Positions 1 through 8,689 of a stretch of DNA of 64,000 nucleotides are shown one piece after another (within the stretch, counting starts at the first letter, position 1; every line of letters starts with the position of its first letter). The position numbers and the translations under genes were made by a program. The stretch covers positions 2,852,001 to 2,916,000 of the forward strand of contig CP011077.1 of the NCBI GenBank assembly GCA_000963575.1, read 5' to 3'. Source of the DNA: Klebsiella michiganensis (GTDB taxonomy: Bacteria; Pseudomonadota; Gammaproteobacteria; Enterobacterales; Enterobacteriaceae). The notes under the pieces were generated by a model that had not been told where the DNA came from, made no database searches, and saw nothing but the letters and a program-made list of their open reading frames with translations.

Positions 1-850
1 CGTCGATCATTTTACCGAGAGGCATCCATTCGTTGCCGTTGCCGGTCAGGCGAGTGACCTGGCGTGCGGCGGCATCCGTTAGTGCGCCACGCAATTCAGC
101 ATCGGGCTGGACAAAAGAAGAGCCCGGCAGCTGCATGCCCATAAACTCAACCACCATCTGGTTGGTGTTCGCCGTGCCGTAGAAGGTACAGGTCCCCGGT
201 GCGTGATAAGAGGCGGCTTCCGCTTCCAGCAGCGCGAGACGGTCGACTTTACCTTCCGCATAAAGCTGGCGAATGCGAACCTTCTCTTTATTTGGCAAAC
301 CGCTTGCCATCGGGCCTGATGGCACGAAGAGCGCAGGTAAATGCCCGAACGACAGGGCGGCCATCGTCAGCCCCGGTACGATTTTGTCGCACACGCCAAG
401 GTAGAGCGCACCGTCAAACATATTATGGGAGAGGCCAACGGCGGTAGACATGGCAATAACTTCGCGGCTCAGCAGCGAAAGTTCCATACCATCCTGGCCC
501 TGAGTCACTCCATCGCACATAGCAGGTACACCGCCTGCCACCTGCCCCACTGCGCCCACGGAGTGCAGCGCCTTGCGGATTTGCTCAGGATAATGCTCAT
601 ACGGCTGATGGGCAGAGAGCATGTCGTTATAGGAGGTGATGATCGCAATATTGTTACGCAACATGCTTTTCAGCGCCGCCTTATCGTCCGGCTGGCAGGC
701 AGCGAAACCATGCGCGAGGTTACCGCAGGCAAGTTCCGAGCGGTGAACCGTGTTGCTCCTGGCTTTCTCAATGCGTGCCAGGTAGGCTTCGCGCGTTGGG
801 CGGGAGCGTTCGATAATACGCGATGTTACCCGTAACAAATTTGGATGCAT
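1..850 (-). CDS. edd: 6-phosphogluconate dehydratase, N-terminal part (runs off window)
   Basis: Edd dehydrates 6-phosphogluconate to KDPG in the Entner-Doudoroff pathway; it is a cytoplasmic IlvD/Edd-family Fe-S enzyme. The first 283 codons are present and the 3' end lies outside the window. The start reads MHPNLLRVTSRIIERSR, very close to E. coli Edd, and the conserved VPAMCDGVTQG segment with its cluster cysteine is visible near 510-545. The gene follows zwf in the same direction but is separated from it by a hairpin terminator, so it probably has its own promoter in the 256-bp gap. A GntR-like inverted repeat overlaps codons 5-10. Identity is secure; only truncation by the window edge limits the entry. 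Confidence 0.96.
   Translation of the reverse strand, partial: MHPNLLRVTSRIIERSRPTREAYLARIEKARSNTVHRSELACGNLAHGFAACQPDDKAALKSMLRNNIAIITSYNDMLSAHQPYEHYPEQIRKALHSVGAVGQVAGGVPAMCDGVTQGQDGMELSLLSREVIAMSTAVGLSHNMFDGALYLGVCDKIVPGLTMAALSFGHLPALFVPSGPMASGLPNKEKVRIRQLYAEGKVDRLALLEAEAASYHAPGTCTFYGTANTNQMVVEFMGMQLPGSSFVQPDAELRGALTDAAARQVTRLTGNGNEWMPLGKMID
823..838. promoter_or_regulatory. GntR-like operator inside the start of edd
   Basis: The sequence ATGTTA-CCCG-TAACAA matches the GntR consensus ATGTTA-N4-TAACAT at 11 of 12 fixed positions. It lies in codons 5-10 of edd. GntR represses edd-eda in E. coli; that this site is used here is inference. Confidence 0.5.
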
Positions 851-970
851 AGAAGTTCCTCAGAAAGTGGCTGTTCTCCCGCATTGATATCGTCATGTTC
901 GGAGCTACTGACAGTACCCTGGTAGCCCATAAAACTTGATGTCGGGAGCAAAAACGCTTCAGCTAGTGTA

Positions 971-1005
971 AATAAAAAAGCCCCGCGGGTGAATCCACGC
1001 GGGGC
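971..1005 (-). terminator. zwf terminator
   Basis: An 8-bp GC-rich stem (GCCCCGCG/CGCGGGGC, 980-987 with 998-1005) is followed on the minus strand by a T-run (971-979). It lies downstream of zwf and upstream of edd, which would separate the two transcripts. Confidence 0.85.
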
Positions 1006-1044
1006 TATTATTCATAAAAAACTATGCCACTTCTGTGTTAGATC

Positions 1045-1060
1045 ATGTTACCGGTAAAAT
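1045..1060. promoter_or_regulatory. second GntR-like operator upstream of edd
   Basis: ATGTTA-CCGG-TAAAAT matches the GntR consensus ATGTTA-N4-TAACAT with one mismatch. It lies about 195 bp upstream of the edd start, between the zwf stop and the zwf terminator. Pairing with the site at 823-838 could allow looping; that is inference. Confidence 0.4.
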
Positions 1061-1106
1061 GAGGAGCATTTGTTAGCGACGTTTTACCGGTTATGTTCAC
1101 GACCTG

Positions 1107-2582
1107 TTACTCAAATTCGTTCCATGAGTGGCCGTCACGAGTAATCATTGCCACGGAAGCCACCGGCCCCCAGGTTCCGGCCTGGTATGGTTTCGGCGCA
1201 TCGTTATCCGCAGCCCAGGCTTCGGTAATGGAGTCTACCCATTTCCAGGCCTCTTCCACTTCATCACGACGAACAAACAGCGCCTGAATGCCCCGCATGG
1301 TTTCCAGCAGCAGACGTTCATAGGCATCCGCCAGGTGAGACTCGTTGAAGGTCTCGGAGTAGCTCAGATCCAGCTTGGTGGTTTGCAGGTTATGCTTGTG
1401 CTCAAGGCCCGGGACTTTGTTCAGGATCTGGATATCCACGCCTTCGTCCGGCTGCAGACGAATAGTCAGTTTGTTCTGGGGCAATTCCTGCCAGGAATCT
1501 TTAAACAGATTCAGCGCAGGGTTTTTGAAGTAAACCACGACTTCAGAACATTTGGTTGGCAGACGTTTACCGGTACGCAGGTAGAACGGCACGCCGGCCC
1601 AGCGCCAGTTGTCGATATCTACGCGGATAGCCACGAAGGTTTCGGTAGCGCTGGATTTATTCGCGCCTTCTTCTTCCAGGTAGCCCGGCACTTTCTTGCC
1701 CTGCGCAAAGCCCGCGGTGTACTGCCCGCGCACGGTTTTAACACGCACGTTAGTGCGGTCAATGCGGCGCAGCGACTGCAGAACCTTCACTTTCTCATCG
1801 CGGATGTGGTCCGCGGTCAAATCAGACGGTGGTGACATGGCAATCATGCACAGGATCTGCAGCAGGTGGTTTTGGATCATGTCGCGCATCTGCCCGGCCT
1901 GATCGAAGTAACCCCAGCGGCCTTCAATCCCCACTTCTTCGGCCACGGTGATTTCTACATGATCGATAGTGCGGTTGTCCCAGTTGTTCGCGAACAAGGA
2001 GTTGGCAAAACGCAGCGCCAGCAGGTTAAGAACGGTTTCTTTACCCAGGTAGTGGTCGATACGGTAAACCTGGCACTCTTCAAAGAACTCGCCCACCTGA
2101 TCGTTGATCTGCTGGGAGGTTTCGAGAGAAGTCCCCAGCGGCTTTTCCATGACGACCCGAGCAGGTTTGGCGTTAAGCTTCGCTTTACCTAACCCTTTGC
2201 AGATAGCGCCAAAGGTGCTTGGCGGCATGGCGAAATAGTTGATAGTGACCCGGTTCTGCTGGTCGAGCATTTTGCCAAGCTTAGTAAAAGCAGAGGTGTC
2301 GTTGACGTCCAGGTTACAGAAATCCAGACGACCGCTCAGTTTGTCCCACAGGCTCTCGTCAATCTTCTCTTTCATGAAGGTTTCGAGGGCTTCGCGTACA
2401 ACTTTGGTGTATGCCTCTTTATCCCACTCTGCGCGGCCAACACCCAGAATACGGGTCTCCGGGTGGATTTGACCTGCTTTTTCCAGCTGATACAGGGATG
2501 GCAACAGTTTCCGGCGCGCCAGGTCGCCTTTTGCACCGAAAATGACCAGATCGCACGCCTGGGCTGTTTGCGTTACCGCCAT
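1107..2582 (-). CDS. zwf: glucose-6-phosphate 1-dehydrogenase
   Basis: Zwf oxidises glucose-6-phosphate to 6-phosphogluconolactone with NADP+, the entry to the oxidative pentose phosphate and Entner-Doudoroff routes. The 491-aa product equals E. coli Zwf in length and is nearly identical in sequence. The nucleotide-binding motif FGAKGDLARRK is at residues 15-25 and the substrate-site motif RIDHYLGKE near residue 180. The start MAVTQ is chosen over an upstream in-frame ATG because it matches the family and is preceded by a strong AGGAG site. It is divergent from hexR and has a HexR-type palindrome in its promoter region, consistent with repression by HexR. Confidence 0.98.
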   Translation of the reverse strand: MAVTQTAQACDLVIFGAKGDLARRKLLPSLYQLEKAGQIHPETRILGVGRAEWDKEAYTKVVREALETFMKEKIDESLWDKLSGRLDFCNLDVNDTSAFTKLGKMLDQQNRVTINYFAMPPSTFGAICKGLGKAKLNAKPARVVMEKPLGTSLETSQQINDQVGEFFEECQVYRIDHYLGKETVLNLLALRFANSLFANNWDNRTIDHVEITVAEEVGIEGRWGYFDQAGQMRDMIQNHLLQILCMIAMSPPSDLTADHIRDEKVKVLQSLRRIDRTNVRVKTVRGQYTAGFAQGKKVPGYLEEEGANKSSATETFVAIRVDIDNWRWAGVPFYLRTGKRLPTKCSEVVVYFKNPALNLFKDSWQELPQNKLTIRLQPDEGVDIQILNKVPGLEHKHNLQTTKLDLSYSETFNESHLADAYERLLLETMRGIQALFVRRDEVEEAWKWVDSITEAWAADNDAPKPYQAGTWGPVASVAMITRDGHSWNEFE

Positions 2583-2658
2583 GTTTGTCTCCTCGTTTCG
2601 GATATCCCGGCTTTTACCGGCCCTCTGGGGCGCGGATAGCATTAAGCCAGGCACGTCT

Positions 2659-2673
2659 TGTAATTTTATTACG
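2659..2673. promoter_or_regulatory. HexR-type operator
   Basis: TGTAATTTTATTACG matches the proteobacterial HexR palindrome TGTARTWWWATTACA with one mismatch at the last base. It lies 77-91 bp upstream of the zwf start. HexR control of zwf is known in related bacteria; binding at this copy is inferred. Confidence 0.65.
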
Positions 2674-2876
2674 CTGCAATGTACTGCTTTTGCTGAATTG
2701 AGGACAACCGTTAACCCCGGTTTGACCGCCTCAATTGCTAACTTTTCCCACAATGCCGCACTAAAGCGTCATTTAATGGCGTTTTTTTGTGCGATGTAAC
2801 CGTTGCCAAAGTTAGACACCGATCATGTAATGAAAAAAAACAACAACATTACTCCGGCGACTCGCCCTATCACATT

Positions 2877-2900
2877 TTAGCAAGAGTATATTCTTGCTAA
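2877..2900. promoter_or_regulatory. 24-bp perfect inverted repeat upstream of hexR
   Basis: Arms TTAGCAAGA (2877-2885) and TCTTGCTAA (2892-2900) flank GTATAT. It sits 59 bp before the hexR start. It is too AT-rich for a terminator and has no following T-run, so an operator is more likely; the protein that binds it is unknown. Confidence 0.45.
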
Positions 2901-2958
2901 ATCGGCCCACGATTTCTTCTTTTGCTGAAATCGCTAAAACCCATGAGTGCCCGCCTTT

Positions 2959-3828
2959 ATGAATATGCTGGAAAAAATCCAGTTACAGCTGGAACACCTT
3001 AGCAAATCGGAACGCAAAGTCGCAGAAGTGATTCTTGCTACACCTCAGGACGCCATTCACTCCAGTATAGCGACGCTTGCCCGCAGCGCTGACGTCAGCG
3101 AGCCCACCGTGAACCGCTTCTGCCGTCGCCTGGAAACCAAGGGCTTCCCTGATTTTAAACTGCACTTAGCTCAGAGTCTGGCGAATGGCACACCTTATGT
3201 AAACCGGAATGTTGATGAAGATGATAGCGTCGAGTCCTATACCGGTAAGATATTTGAGTCCGCCATGGCGAGCCTTGACCGGGTTCGTCAGTCGCTGGAT
3301 ATGTCTGCGGTTAACCGGGCCGTCGATTTGCTTACCCAGGCAAAGAAAATTGCCTTCTTTGGTCTCGGGTCATCAGCCGCCGTCGCCCACGACGCCACCA
3401 ATAAATTCTTCCGCTTCAATGTCCCGGTGATTTACTCCGATGACGTCGTTATGCAACGTATGAGCTGTATGAATTGTACCGAGCAAGATGTGGTGGTGCT
3501 TATCTCTCACACCGGTCGAACTAAAAACCTGGTTGAGTTGGCTCAGCTAGCCCGTGAAAACGATGCCATTGTGCTCGCCATCACATCGGAAGGCAGTCCG
3601 CTTGCCCGTGAAGCGACGCTTTCACTGCTGCTGGATGTACCAGAAGATACTGATATTTATATGCCAATGGTGTCTCGACTGGCGCAGCTTACCGTCATTG
3701 ACGTACTGGCGACGGGCTTTACTTTGCGCAGAGGGGCAAAATTCAGGGATAACTTGAAGCGAGTCAAGGAAGCGCTCAAAGAATCGCGCTTTGATAAAGA
3801 ACGTCTTCTCTCAGGCGATGAACGTTAA
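2959..3828 (+). CDS. hexR: HexR, RpiR-family transcriptional regulator
   Basis: HexR is a KDPG-responsive repressor of central sugar catabolism. The 289-aa product has an N-terminal RpiR helix-turn-helix domain (about residues 1-77, with DVSEPTVNRFCRR as recognition region) and a C-terminal sugar-isomerase (SIS) domain from about residue 125 (GLGSSAAVAHD, SHTGRTKN). Length and sequence match E. coli HexR throughout. I chose the ATG at 2959 (MNMLEK) over a GTG four codons upstream because it is the conserved start. It is divergent from zwf and followed by pykA, as in E. coli. Confidence 0.96.
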   Translation: MNMLEKIQLQLEHLSKSERKVAEVILATPQDAIHSSIATLARSADVSEPTVNRFCRRLETKGFPDFKLHLAQSLANGTPYVNRNVDEDDSVESYTGKIFESAMASLDRVRQSLDMSAVNRAVDLLTQAKKIAFFGLGSSAAVAHDATNKFFRFNVPVIYSDDVVMQRMSCMNCTEQDVVVLISHTGRTKNLVELAQLARENDAIVLAITSEGSPLAREATLSLLLDVPEDTDIYMPMVSRLAQLTVIDVLATGFTLRRGAKFRDNLKRVKEALKESRFDKERLLSGDER

Positions 3829-3955
3829 TTTTTGATAACAAAGTTGTAACTTATTAGTCTGTTCGGTTACGTTGTCATGGGTGTTCACAGCACGCCCTGA
3901 CCTACCGAGTTTTTGTTCACGCAACACCAAGTTGTTTCAGTCAACGGAGTAATAC

Positions 3956-5398
3956 ATGTCCAGACGGCTACGTAGAACCAAAATCGTTACCACCTTAGGC
4001 CCGGCTACCGACCGCGATAATAATTTAGAAAAAATTATTGCCGCCGGCGCTAACGTGGTACGAATGAACTTCTCCCACGGTTCAGCTGAAGATCACCAGC
4101 TGCGTGCAGATAAAGTGCGTGAGATTGCCGCAAAACTGGGGCGCCATGTAGCGATCCTCGGTGATTTGCAGGGCCCTAAAATTCGCGTCTCTACCTTCAA
4201 AGAAGGCAAAGTATTCCTCAACCTTGGCGACAAATTCCTGCTGGACGCCAACCTCGGGAAAGGCGAAGGCGACAAAGAGAAAGTGGGCATCGACTATAAG
4301 GGTCTGCCGGCCGACGTTGTACCTGGCGACATCCTGCTGCTCGACGATGGCCGCGTACAGCTCAAAGTACTGGAAGTTCAGGGCCTGAAAGTATTTACCG
4401 AAGTGACAGTAGGCGGCCCGCTGTCCAACAACAAAGGGATCAACAAGCTGGGCGGGGGTCTGTCTGCTGAAGCGCTGACCGATAAAGACAAAGCCGATAT
4501 CGTGACCGCTGCCAAAATCGGCGTGGATTACCTGGCCGTCTCATTCCCACGCTGCGGCGAAGATTTGAACTACGCACGTCGCCTGGCGCGTGATGCGGGC
4601 TGTGATGCGAAAATTGTGGCGAAAGTAGAACGTGCGGAAGCCGTCTGCGACGAAGCCGCCATGGACGACATTATTCTCGCGTCTGACGTGGTAATGGTCG
4701 CCCGAGGTGACCTGGGCGTAGAAATTGGCGACCCGGAGCTGGTTGGCATCCAGAAAACCCTGATTCGTCGTGCTCGTAAGCTGAATCGTGCCGTGATCAC
4801 CGCCACCCAGATGATGGAGTCGATGATCACCAACCCAATGCCAACCCGTGCGGAAGTCATGGACGTGGCAAACGCCGTACTGGACGGTACCGATGCGGTG
4901 ATGCTCTCTGCAGAAACAGCGGCAGGTCAGTACCCGGCAGAAACGGTCGCGGCCATGGCGCGCGTTTGCCTGGGTGCGGAAAAAATCCCCAGCATTAACG
5001 TCTCCAAACACCGTCTCGACGTGCAGTTCGATAACGTTGAAGAAGCCATCGCGATGTCCGCGATGTATGCCGCTAACCACCTCAAAGGGGTTACCGCCAT
5101 CATTTCAATGACCGAGTCCGGGCGTACCGCGCTGATGACGTCTCGCATCAGTTCCGGCCTGCCTATTTTTGCGCTCTCGCGCCATGAGCGCACGCTGAAC
5201 CTGACTTCACTGTATCGCGGCGTGACGCCGGTTTACTTTGATAGCGCGAGTGAAGGCGTTGCCGCCGCGAATGATGCGGTAAACCTTCTGCGTGATAAAG
5301 GCTATCTGATTTCCGGCGACCTGGTCATCGTGACCCAGGGCGACGTGATGAGCACCATCGGCACCACCAACACGACCCGCATCCTGTGCGTTGAATAA
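3956..5398 (+). CDS. pykA: pyruvate kinase II
   Basis: PykA converts phosphoenolpyruvate and ADP to pyruvate and ATP, the last step of glycolysis. The product has 480 aa, the same as E. coli PykA, and is almost identical to it. Visible family signatures include the N-terminal RTKIVTTLGPAT, KIVAKVERAEAV with the catalytic lysine, ARGDLGVEIG, and TATQMMESMI. It is transcribed from a 127-bp gap after hexR and ends at a strong terminator, beyond which the accessory block begins. Confidence 0.98.
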   Translation: MSRRLRRTKIVTTLGPATDRDNNLEKIIAAGANVVRMNFSHGSAEDHQLRADKVREIAAKLGRHVAILGDLQGPKIRVSTFKEGKVFLNLGDKFLLDANLGKGEGDKEKVGIDYKGLPADVVPGDILLLDDGRVQLKVLEVQGLKVFTEVTVGGPLSNNKGINKLGGGLSAEALTDKDKADIVTAAKIGVDYLAVSFPRCGEDLNYARRLARDAGCDAKIVAKVERAEAVCDEAAMDDIILASDVVMVARGDLGVEIGDPELVGIQKTLIRRARKLNRAVITATQMMESMITNPMPTRAEVMDVANAVLDGTDAVMLSAETAAGQYPAETVAAMARVCLGAEKIPSINVSKHRLDVQFDNVEEAIAMSAMYAANHLKGVTAIISMTESGRTALMTSRISSGLPIFALSRHERTLNLTSLYRGVTPVYFDSASEGVAAANDAVNLLRDKGYLISGDLVIVTQGDVMSTIGTTNTTRILCVE

Positions 5399-5430
5399 TT
5401 CACCCACGCCATAACCGGGTCACCCCGCTA

Positions 5431-5462
5431 AAGCCGCAACATTCCGTTGCGGCTTTTTTTTT
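5431..5462 (+). terminator. pykA terminator
   Basis: A 10-bp perfect stem (AAGCCGCAAC/GTTGCGGCTT) with a 5-base loop is followed by a T-run of about nine, 32 bp after the pykA stop. Confidence 0.93.
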
Positions 5463-5528
5463 CCGCCCCGGCTCCCGTCAGCAAATCCACACTGAATTCA
5501 TCGTTTTAAATTTATAGTCAATTAAATT

Positions 5529-5547
5529 GATATGTTATAACGTAACG
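5529..5547. promoter_or_regulatory. Zur-like box upstream of the TonB receptor operon
   Basis: GATATGTTATAACGTAACG contains a perfect left half-site ATGTTATA and a partial right half (..TAAC..), matching the Zur core (ATGTTATA-N-TATAACAT) at 12 of 16 fixed positions. It shares ATGTTATAA with the reverse complement of the znu Zur box at 16603-16623. It lies 75-93 bp upstream of the receptor start and overlaps a possible -10 (TTATAA). No Fur-type repeat is visible nearby. Zur control is inferred. Confidence 0.5.
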
Positions 5548-5621
5548 ACTTGTGACGACATTCAGGCTCCATGCCGTCGATTTTTGAACAGGCACGTTCA
5601 TTTTGAGTACCCACAGACACT

Positions 5622-7724
5622 ATGAAAATCAAACGCAACCTATTATATCCCGGCGTATTTTTTACGTTTTTCTCCCCCCTGCTTTTTGCCGCAGACTGCA
5701 ACAGGCTATCCTGTGAAGAAAACATCACGGTAGTCAGCCAAACGCCTGCAGAGCTTCCGCCCGCCAGCGGCACGGCCTCACGTTTGGGCCTGACTGACAA
5801 AGAAACGCCGCGGTATGTGGAAACCTTTTCACAAAAACAGATCATCTCGCAGGGTGACCGTACGCTTGCCGACACGGTCAGTCATGCAACCGGCATGTCC
5901 GGGGTTGCCTCCCCTACGCTTTCCAACAGTTTTTCTCTGCGGGGTTTTATGCCGGTAAGTTGGCTGCTGGACGGGCTGGAAATGCCCGGCAGTACGCTGC
6001 AGCTTGGCAATCCGGCTCACTATCAGCAGGTGGATATTTTGCACGGTCCTGGCTCCGCGCTTAATGGCCTGAGCGCCACCGCCGGCAGCGCCAACCTGGT
6101 TTCACGTCAGCCCAGCTTTATTGACGCCCCCGTGATGCTTCGCTATCAGCTGGGAAGTTACAGCACCCACTCATTGCAAAGCGGAGCCGGGGGAACGCTG
6201 GTAGAGGACAAGGTAGCCTGGCGCCTTGATGCTTCCGGTAGTCAAGGGAACAGTCAGGTTCAGCACGAGCGCAACAGGCAGTCCAGAGTCAGCGGCTCGC
6301 TGCTGTTTCGCCTTACCGACGAAACCACCCTGACGCTATATGGCGACAAAATGAACAACAGCAGCGACAACCCATACTTCGGAACGCCGCTCATTGAAGG
6401 CAAGGTGCAGTCGCGGCTGCGCGGTATTAACTATAACAATTTGACCGATGCCAGGATTGCCAGCCATGCCACCGCACTGCAGGCTGTTCTCGACACAACC
6501 CTCGCCCCGGGAATCGCCTTTAATAACCACACCTGGTATTACAATGGCTATCGCTACTGGCATAGCGTGGAGCGCTATCGCTACAGTGCAGCCACTCCGG
6601 ATACGATCAATCGTGACTCCTGGAGTGACTTAAGCCATAAAAATACGCTGCTGGCCAACCGCTCAAGCGTCTCAATAGACCACACCTTACTGGGCCTTGA
6701 TAACCGTATGGTCACCGGAATTGAGCTGCAAACCAGCCGCTTCGACTACCAAAAAAACGGATTTCCCGGCGCGCAGGATATCCCGTTGCTCAACCCGCCG
6801 CGTGAGCCATTCAGCGCCGAAACCAATATTACCCGCGCGCCATGGAGCAGGGTCACCCAGCGCCAGTATGCGGCCTTTATAGAGGACAGTCTGCAACTCA
6901 CTGACAGCCTCAGCCTGCTCAACCAGCTGCGATTTACAAGACTGGATATGGACTGGCATTACTTCGCTCCGGCTCGCCGCGAAAGTCAAAATCGCAGCTT
7001 CCTTAACGCCGGTATCGGCCTGAACTGGGATATCAGTGACGGCACAACGCTCTATGCCAGCTACACAAACGGCAAGGAAGCAGGCGGCGACATTTTCTTC
7101 CTCGGTGCCGATCAAACTCACCTCCCGCTCACCGAGTCGCAACAATGGGAAACCGGCATTAAGAGTCGGTTCTGGGATAACAGAGCATCCGTTAATCTTG
7201 CCCTCTACCAGCTGCGCAAAAATAACCTTTTTACCCCTTCAGCCACAACGCCGGGTGAACTCCTCGCCGTAGGGCAGCAAACTTCACGGGGTATTGAGCT
7301 GTCGGCCACGGCCCGGCCCACCGATCGCTGGGAGGTGGCGGGCAACCTTGCATGGACCCATGCAAGATTCGATAGCTTTAGTGCAGGCTCTCCACCAGAA
7401 AACCTTAACGGCAATCAACCCGCTTATATCCCGACCTGGACCAGCAATCTGGCGCTGACCTGGCATCCCAGCGCTCCTCTCAGCTTGAGGAGTGATTTGC
7501 GCTATGTCGGGAGCAGCTACAACGACAGCCGCAATACTAAAAAGATGGACGACTACATCACCCTGGATCTGTCAGCAGAATACAAACTGACGCCCAAAGT
7601 TAGCCTGGGCGCGCGGGTTCGCAACCTGACCGATACGCTCTATTCCTATCAGCGCACCTACGACGGCCAGGCTCTGATCGCCCCTGCCCGCACATGGGAA
7701 GGCTGGATAACGGTATGGTTCTGA
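5622..7724 (+). CDS. TonB-dependent outer-membrane receptor (metal/metallophore type)
   Basis: This 700-aa protein has a signal peptide (cleavage near FAA-DC, residue 24), a TonB-box-like stretch ITVVSQT around residues 35-41, a plug domain to about residue 165 (SLRGFMPVSWLLDGLEM, LHGPGSALNG) and a 22-strand-type barrel ending in a terminal phenylalanine (WITVWF). It resembles siderophore receptors of the FhuE/FoxA kind in general layout, but I cannot assign the ligand. It is the first gene of an operon with a periplasmic binding protein, a methyltransferase and a FecCD permease, so it should take up a metal chelate. The Zur-like box upstream argues for zinc rather than iron control. There are two cysteines just after the signal peptide (CNRLSC). 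Confidence 0.85.
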   Translation: MKIKRNLLYPGVFFTFFSPLLFAADCNRLSCEENITVVSQTPAELPPASGTASRLGLTDKETPRYVETFSQKQIISQGDRTLADTVSHATGMSGVASPTLSNSFSLRGFMPVSWLLDGLEMPGSTLQLGNPAHYQQVDILHGPGSALNGLSATAGSANLVSRQPSFIDAPVMLRYQLGSYSTHSLQSGAGGTLVEDKVAWRLDASGSQGNSQVQHERNRQSRVSGSLLFRLTDETTLTLYGDKMNNSSDNPYFGTPLIEGKVQSRLRGINYNNLTDARIASHATALQAVLDTTLAPGIAFNNHTWYYNGYRYWHSVERYRYSAATPDTINRDSWSDLSHKNTLLANRSSVSIDHTLLGLDNRMVTGIELQTSRFDYQKNGFPGAQDIPLLNPPREPFSAETNITRAPWSRVTQRQYAAFIEDSLQLTDSLSLLNQLRFTRLDMDWHYFAPARRESQNRSFLNAGIGLNWDISDGTTLYASYTNGKEAGGDIFFLGADQTHLPLTESQQWETGIKSRFWDNRASVNLALYQLRKNNLFTPSATTPGELLAVGQQTSRGIELSATARPTDRWEVAGNLAWTHARFDSFSAGSPPENLNGNQPAYIPTWTSNLALTWHPSAPLSLRSDLRYVGSSYNDSRNTKKMDDYITLDLSAEYKLTPKVSLGARVRNLTDTLYSYQRTYDGQALIAPARTWEGWITVWF

Positions 7725-8689
7725 GGCTCAGGATTTTTATGTTTGCGGCGGCTGGCCTGCTTTTTTCCTCTGGTTCTTCCGCCGTCACGGTGACCAATTG
7801 CGGTGTGCCACAAACAATAACTTCCGTCCCAACGCGCATCGTCGTTTATGGTAACCCAGCGCTGGAAAACCTTCTGGCACTGGGCATACGCCAGGAAATT
7901 GTTGCCATCGTGGGCTATGACCCGTCCAGAGATCCTATGGGATTTTCTGCCCGGAATGCCCTTTCATTGCCCGTCGTGGCCAGGACTGGGCTTATTTCCG
8001 CCGAGGCGCTGCTGATGCTGCGTCCCGAAATGATCTACTCGTCAAGCTGGTACTGGTTTTGGTCACCGGAAGGGGCAAGCCGGGATCAAATCACGAGCTG
8101 GGGAATATCAAGCTGGCTCTCCCCCGGCGCCTGTAGCGGCCAGCAGAGCGTACCGAAGGAGAAAATCAGCTTCGCCGCCCTTTTTCGAGAAATCCAGGAT
8201 CTGGCGAAAATTATGCATATTGAGGCTCGGGGACAGGCGCTGGTTAACCGGGAAGAAAAACACCTTGCAGCCCTTCGCCAACGCGCAGCCAAATTGGCTC
8301 CGGCTCGCCTGCTCTGGTGGTATTCCGGCACCGACTCGCCGTTTGTCGCCGGCTGCTGTGGCGTTCCGGACATGCTGAGCAAAGAAAGCGGCAACCACAA
8401 TATTTTCTCGGACATCTCGGCGCTATGGCCAAACATTGCCTGGGAGGAGATAGCCCGTCGGGACCCGGATATTCTGGTGCTGGCCGATTTGCCACGGGGC
8501 GGCACCGGCGACAGCGCGAAAGATAAAATCACCTTCCTCGAACACTTTCCCCTGACCTCGGGCCTTCGTGCCGTGAAAGAAAAAAAATTCATCATCCTGT
8601 CAGGCTATGACATGGATCCCTCCATCCGCTCAGTGGATGCGCTGGACAGGCTTATCACCTCACTTTCTACCAAGGAAAATCATGACTGA
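7715..8689 (+). CDS. periplasmic substrate-binding protein of a metal-chelate ABC importer
   Basis: A 324-aa exported protein of the BtuF/FhuD/FepB class (cluster A-III), which delivers metal chelates to FecCD-type permeases. A signal peptide spans about residues 1-23 (RLR n-region, ending SSA). Family signatures are the early lobe around ENLLALGIRQEIVAIVGYD and the ligand-cleft stretch MLSKESGNHNIFSD, followed by WEEIARRDPDILVL. I chose the ATG at 7715, overlapping the receptor stop, because it keeps the basic n-region; the ATG at 7739 would drop it. It overlaps the following methyltransferase gene by 8 bp, indicating translational coupling. The substrate is unknown. Confidence 0.82.
   Translation: MVLRLRIFMFAAAGLLFSSGSSAVTVTNCGVPQTITSVPTRIVVYGNPALENLLALGIRQEIVAIVGYDPSRDPMGFSARNALSLPVVARTGLISAEALLMLRPEMIYSSSWYWFWSPEGASRDQITSWGISSWLSPGACSGQQSVPKEKISFAALFREIQDLAKIMHIEARGQALVNREEKHLAALRQRAAKLAPARLLWWYSGTDSPFVAGCCGVPDMLSKESGNHNIFSDISALWPNIAWEEIARRDPDILVLADLPRGGTGDSAKDKITFLEHFPLTSGLRAVKEKKFIILSGYDMDPSIRSVDALDRLITSLSTKENHD

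Larger units (their letters stand above)
2583..2958. promoter_or_regulatory. divergent zwf/hexR regulatory region
   Basis: This 376-bp gap holds no gene. It contains a HexR-type palindrome near the zwf promoter (2659-2673) and a perfect 24-bp inverted repeat close to hexR (2877-2900), both listed separately. The segment just upstream of zwf resembles the E. coli zwf promoter as I remember it. Confidence 0.6.

Noticed and set aside
1128..1835. 235-codon open frame antisense to zwf
   Set aside because: Shadow of zwf; product has no recognisable features and overlaps the gene completely.
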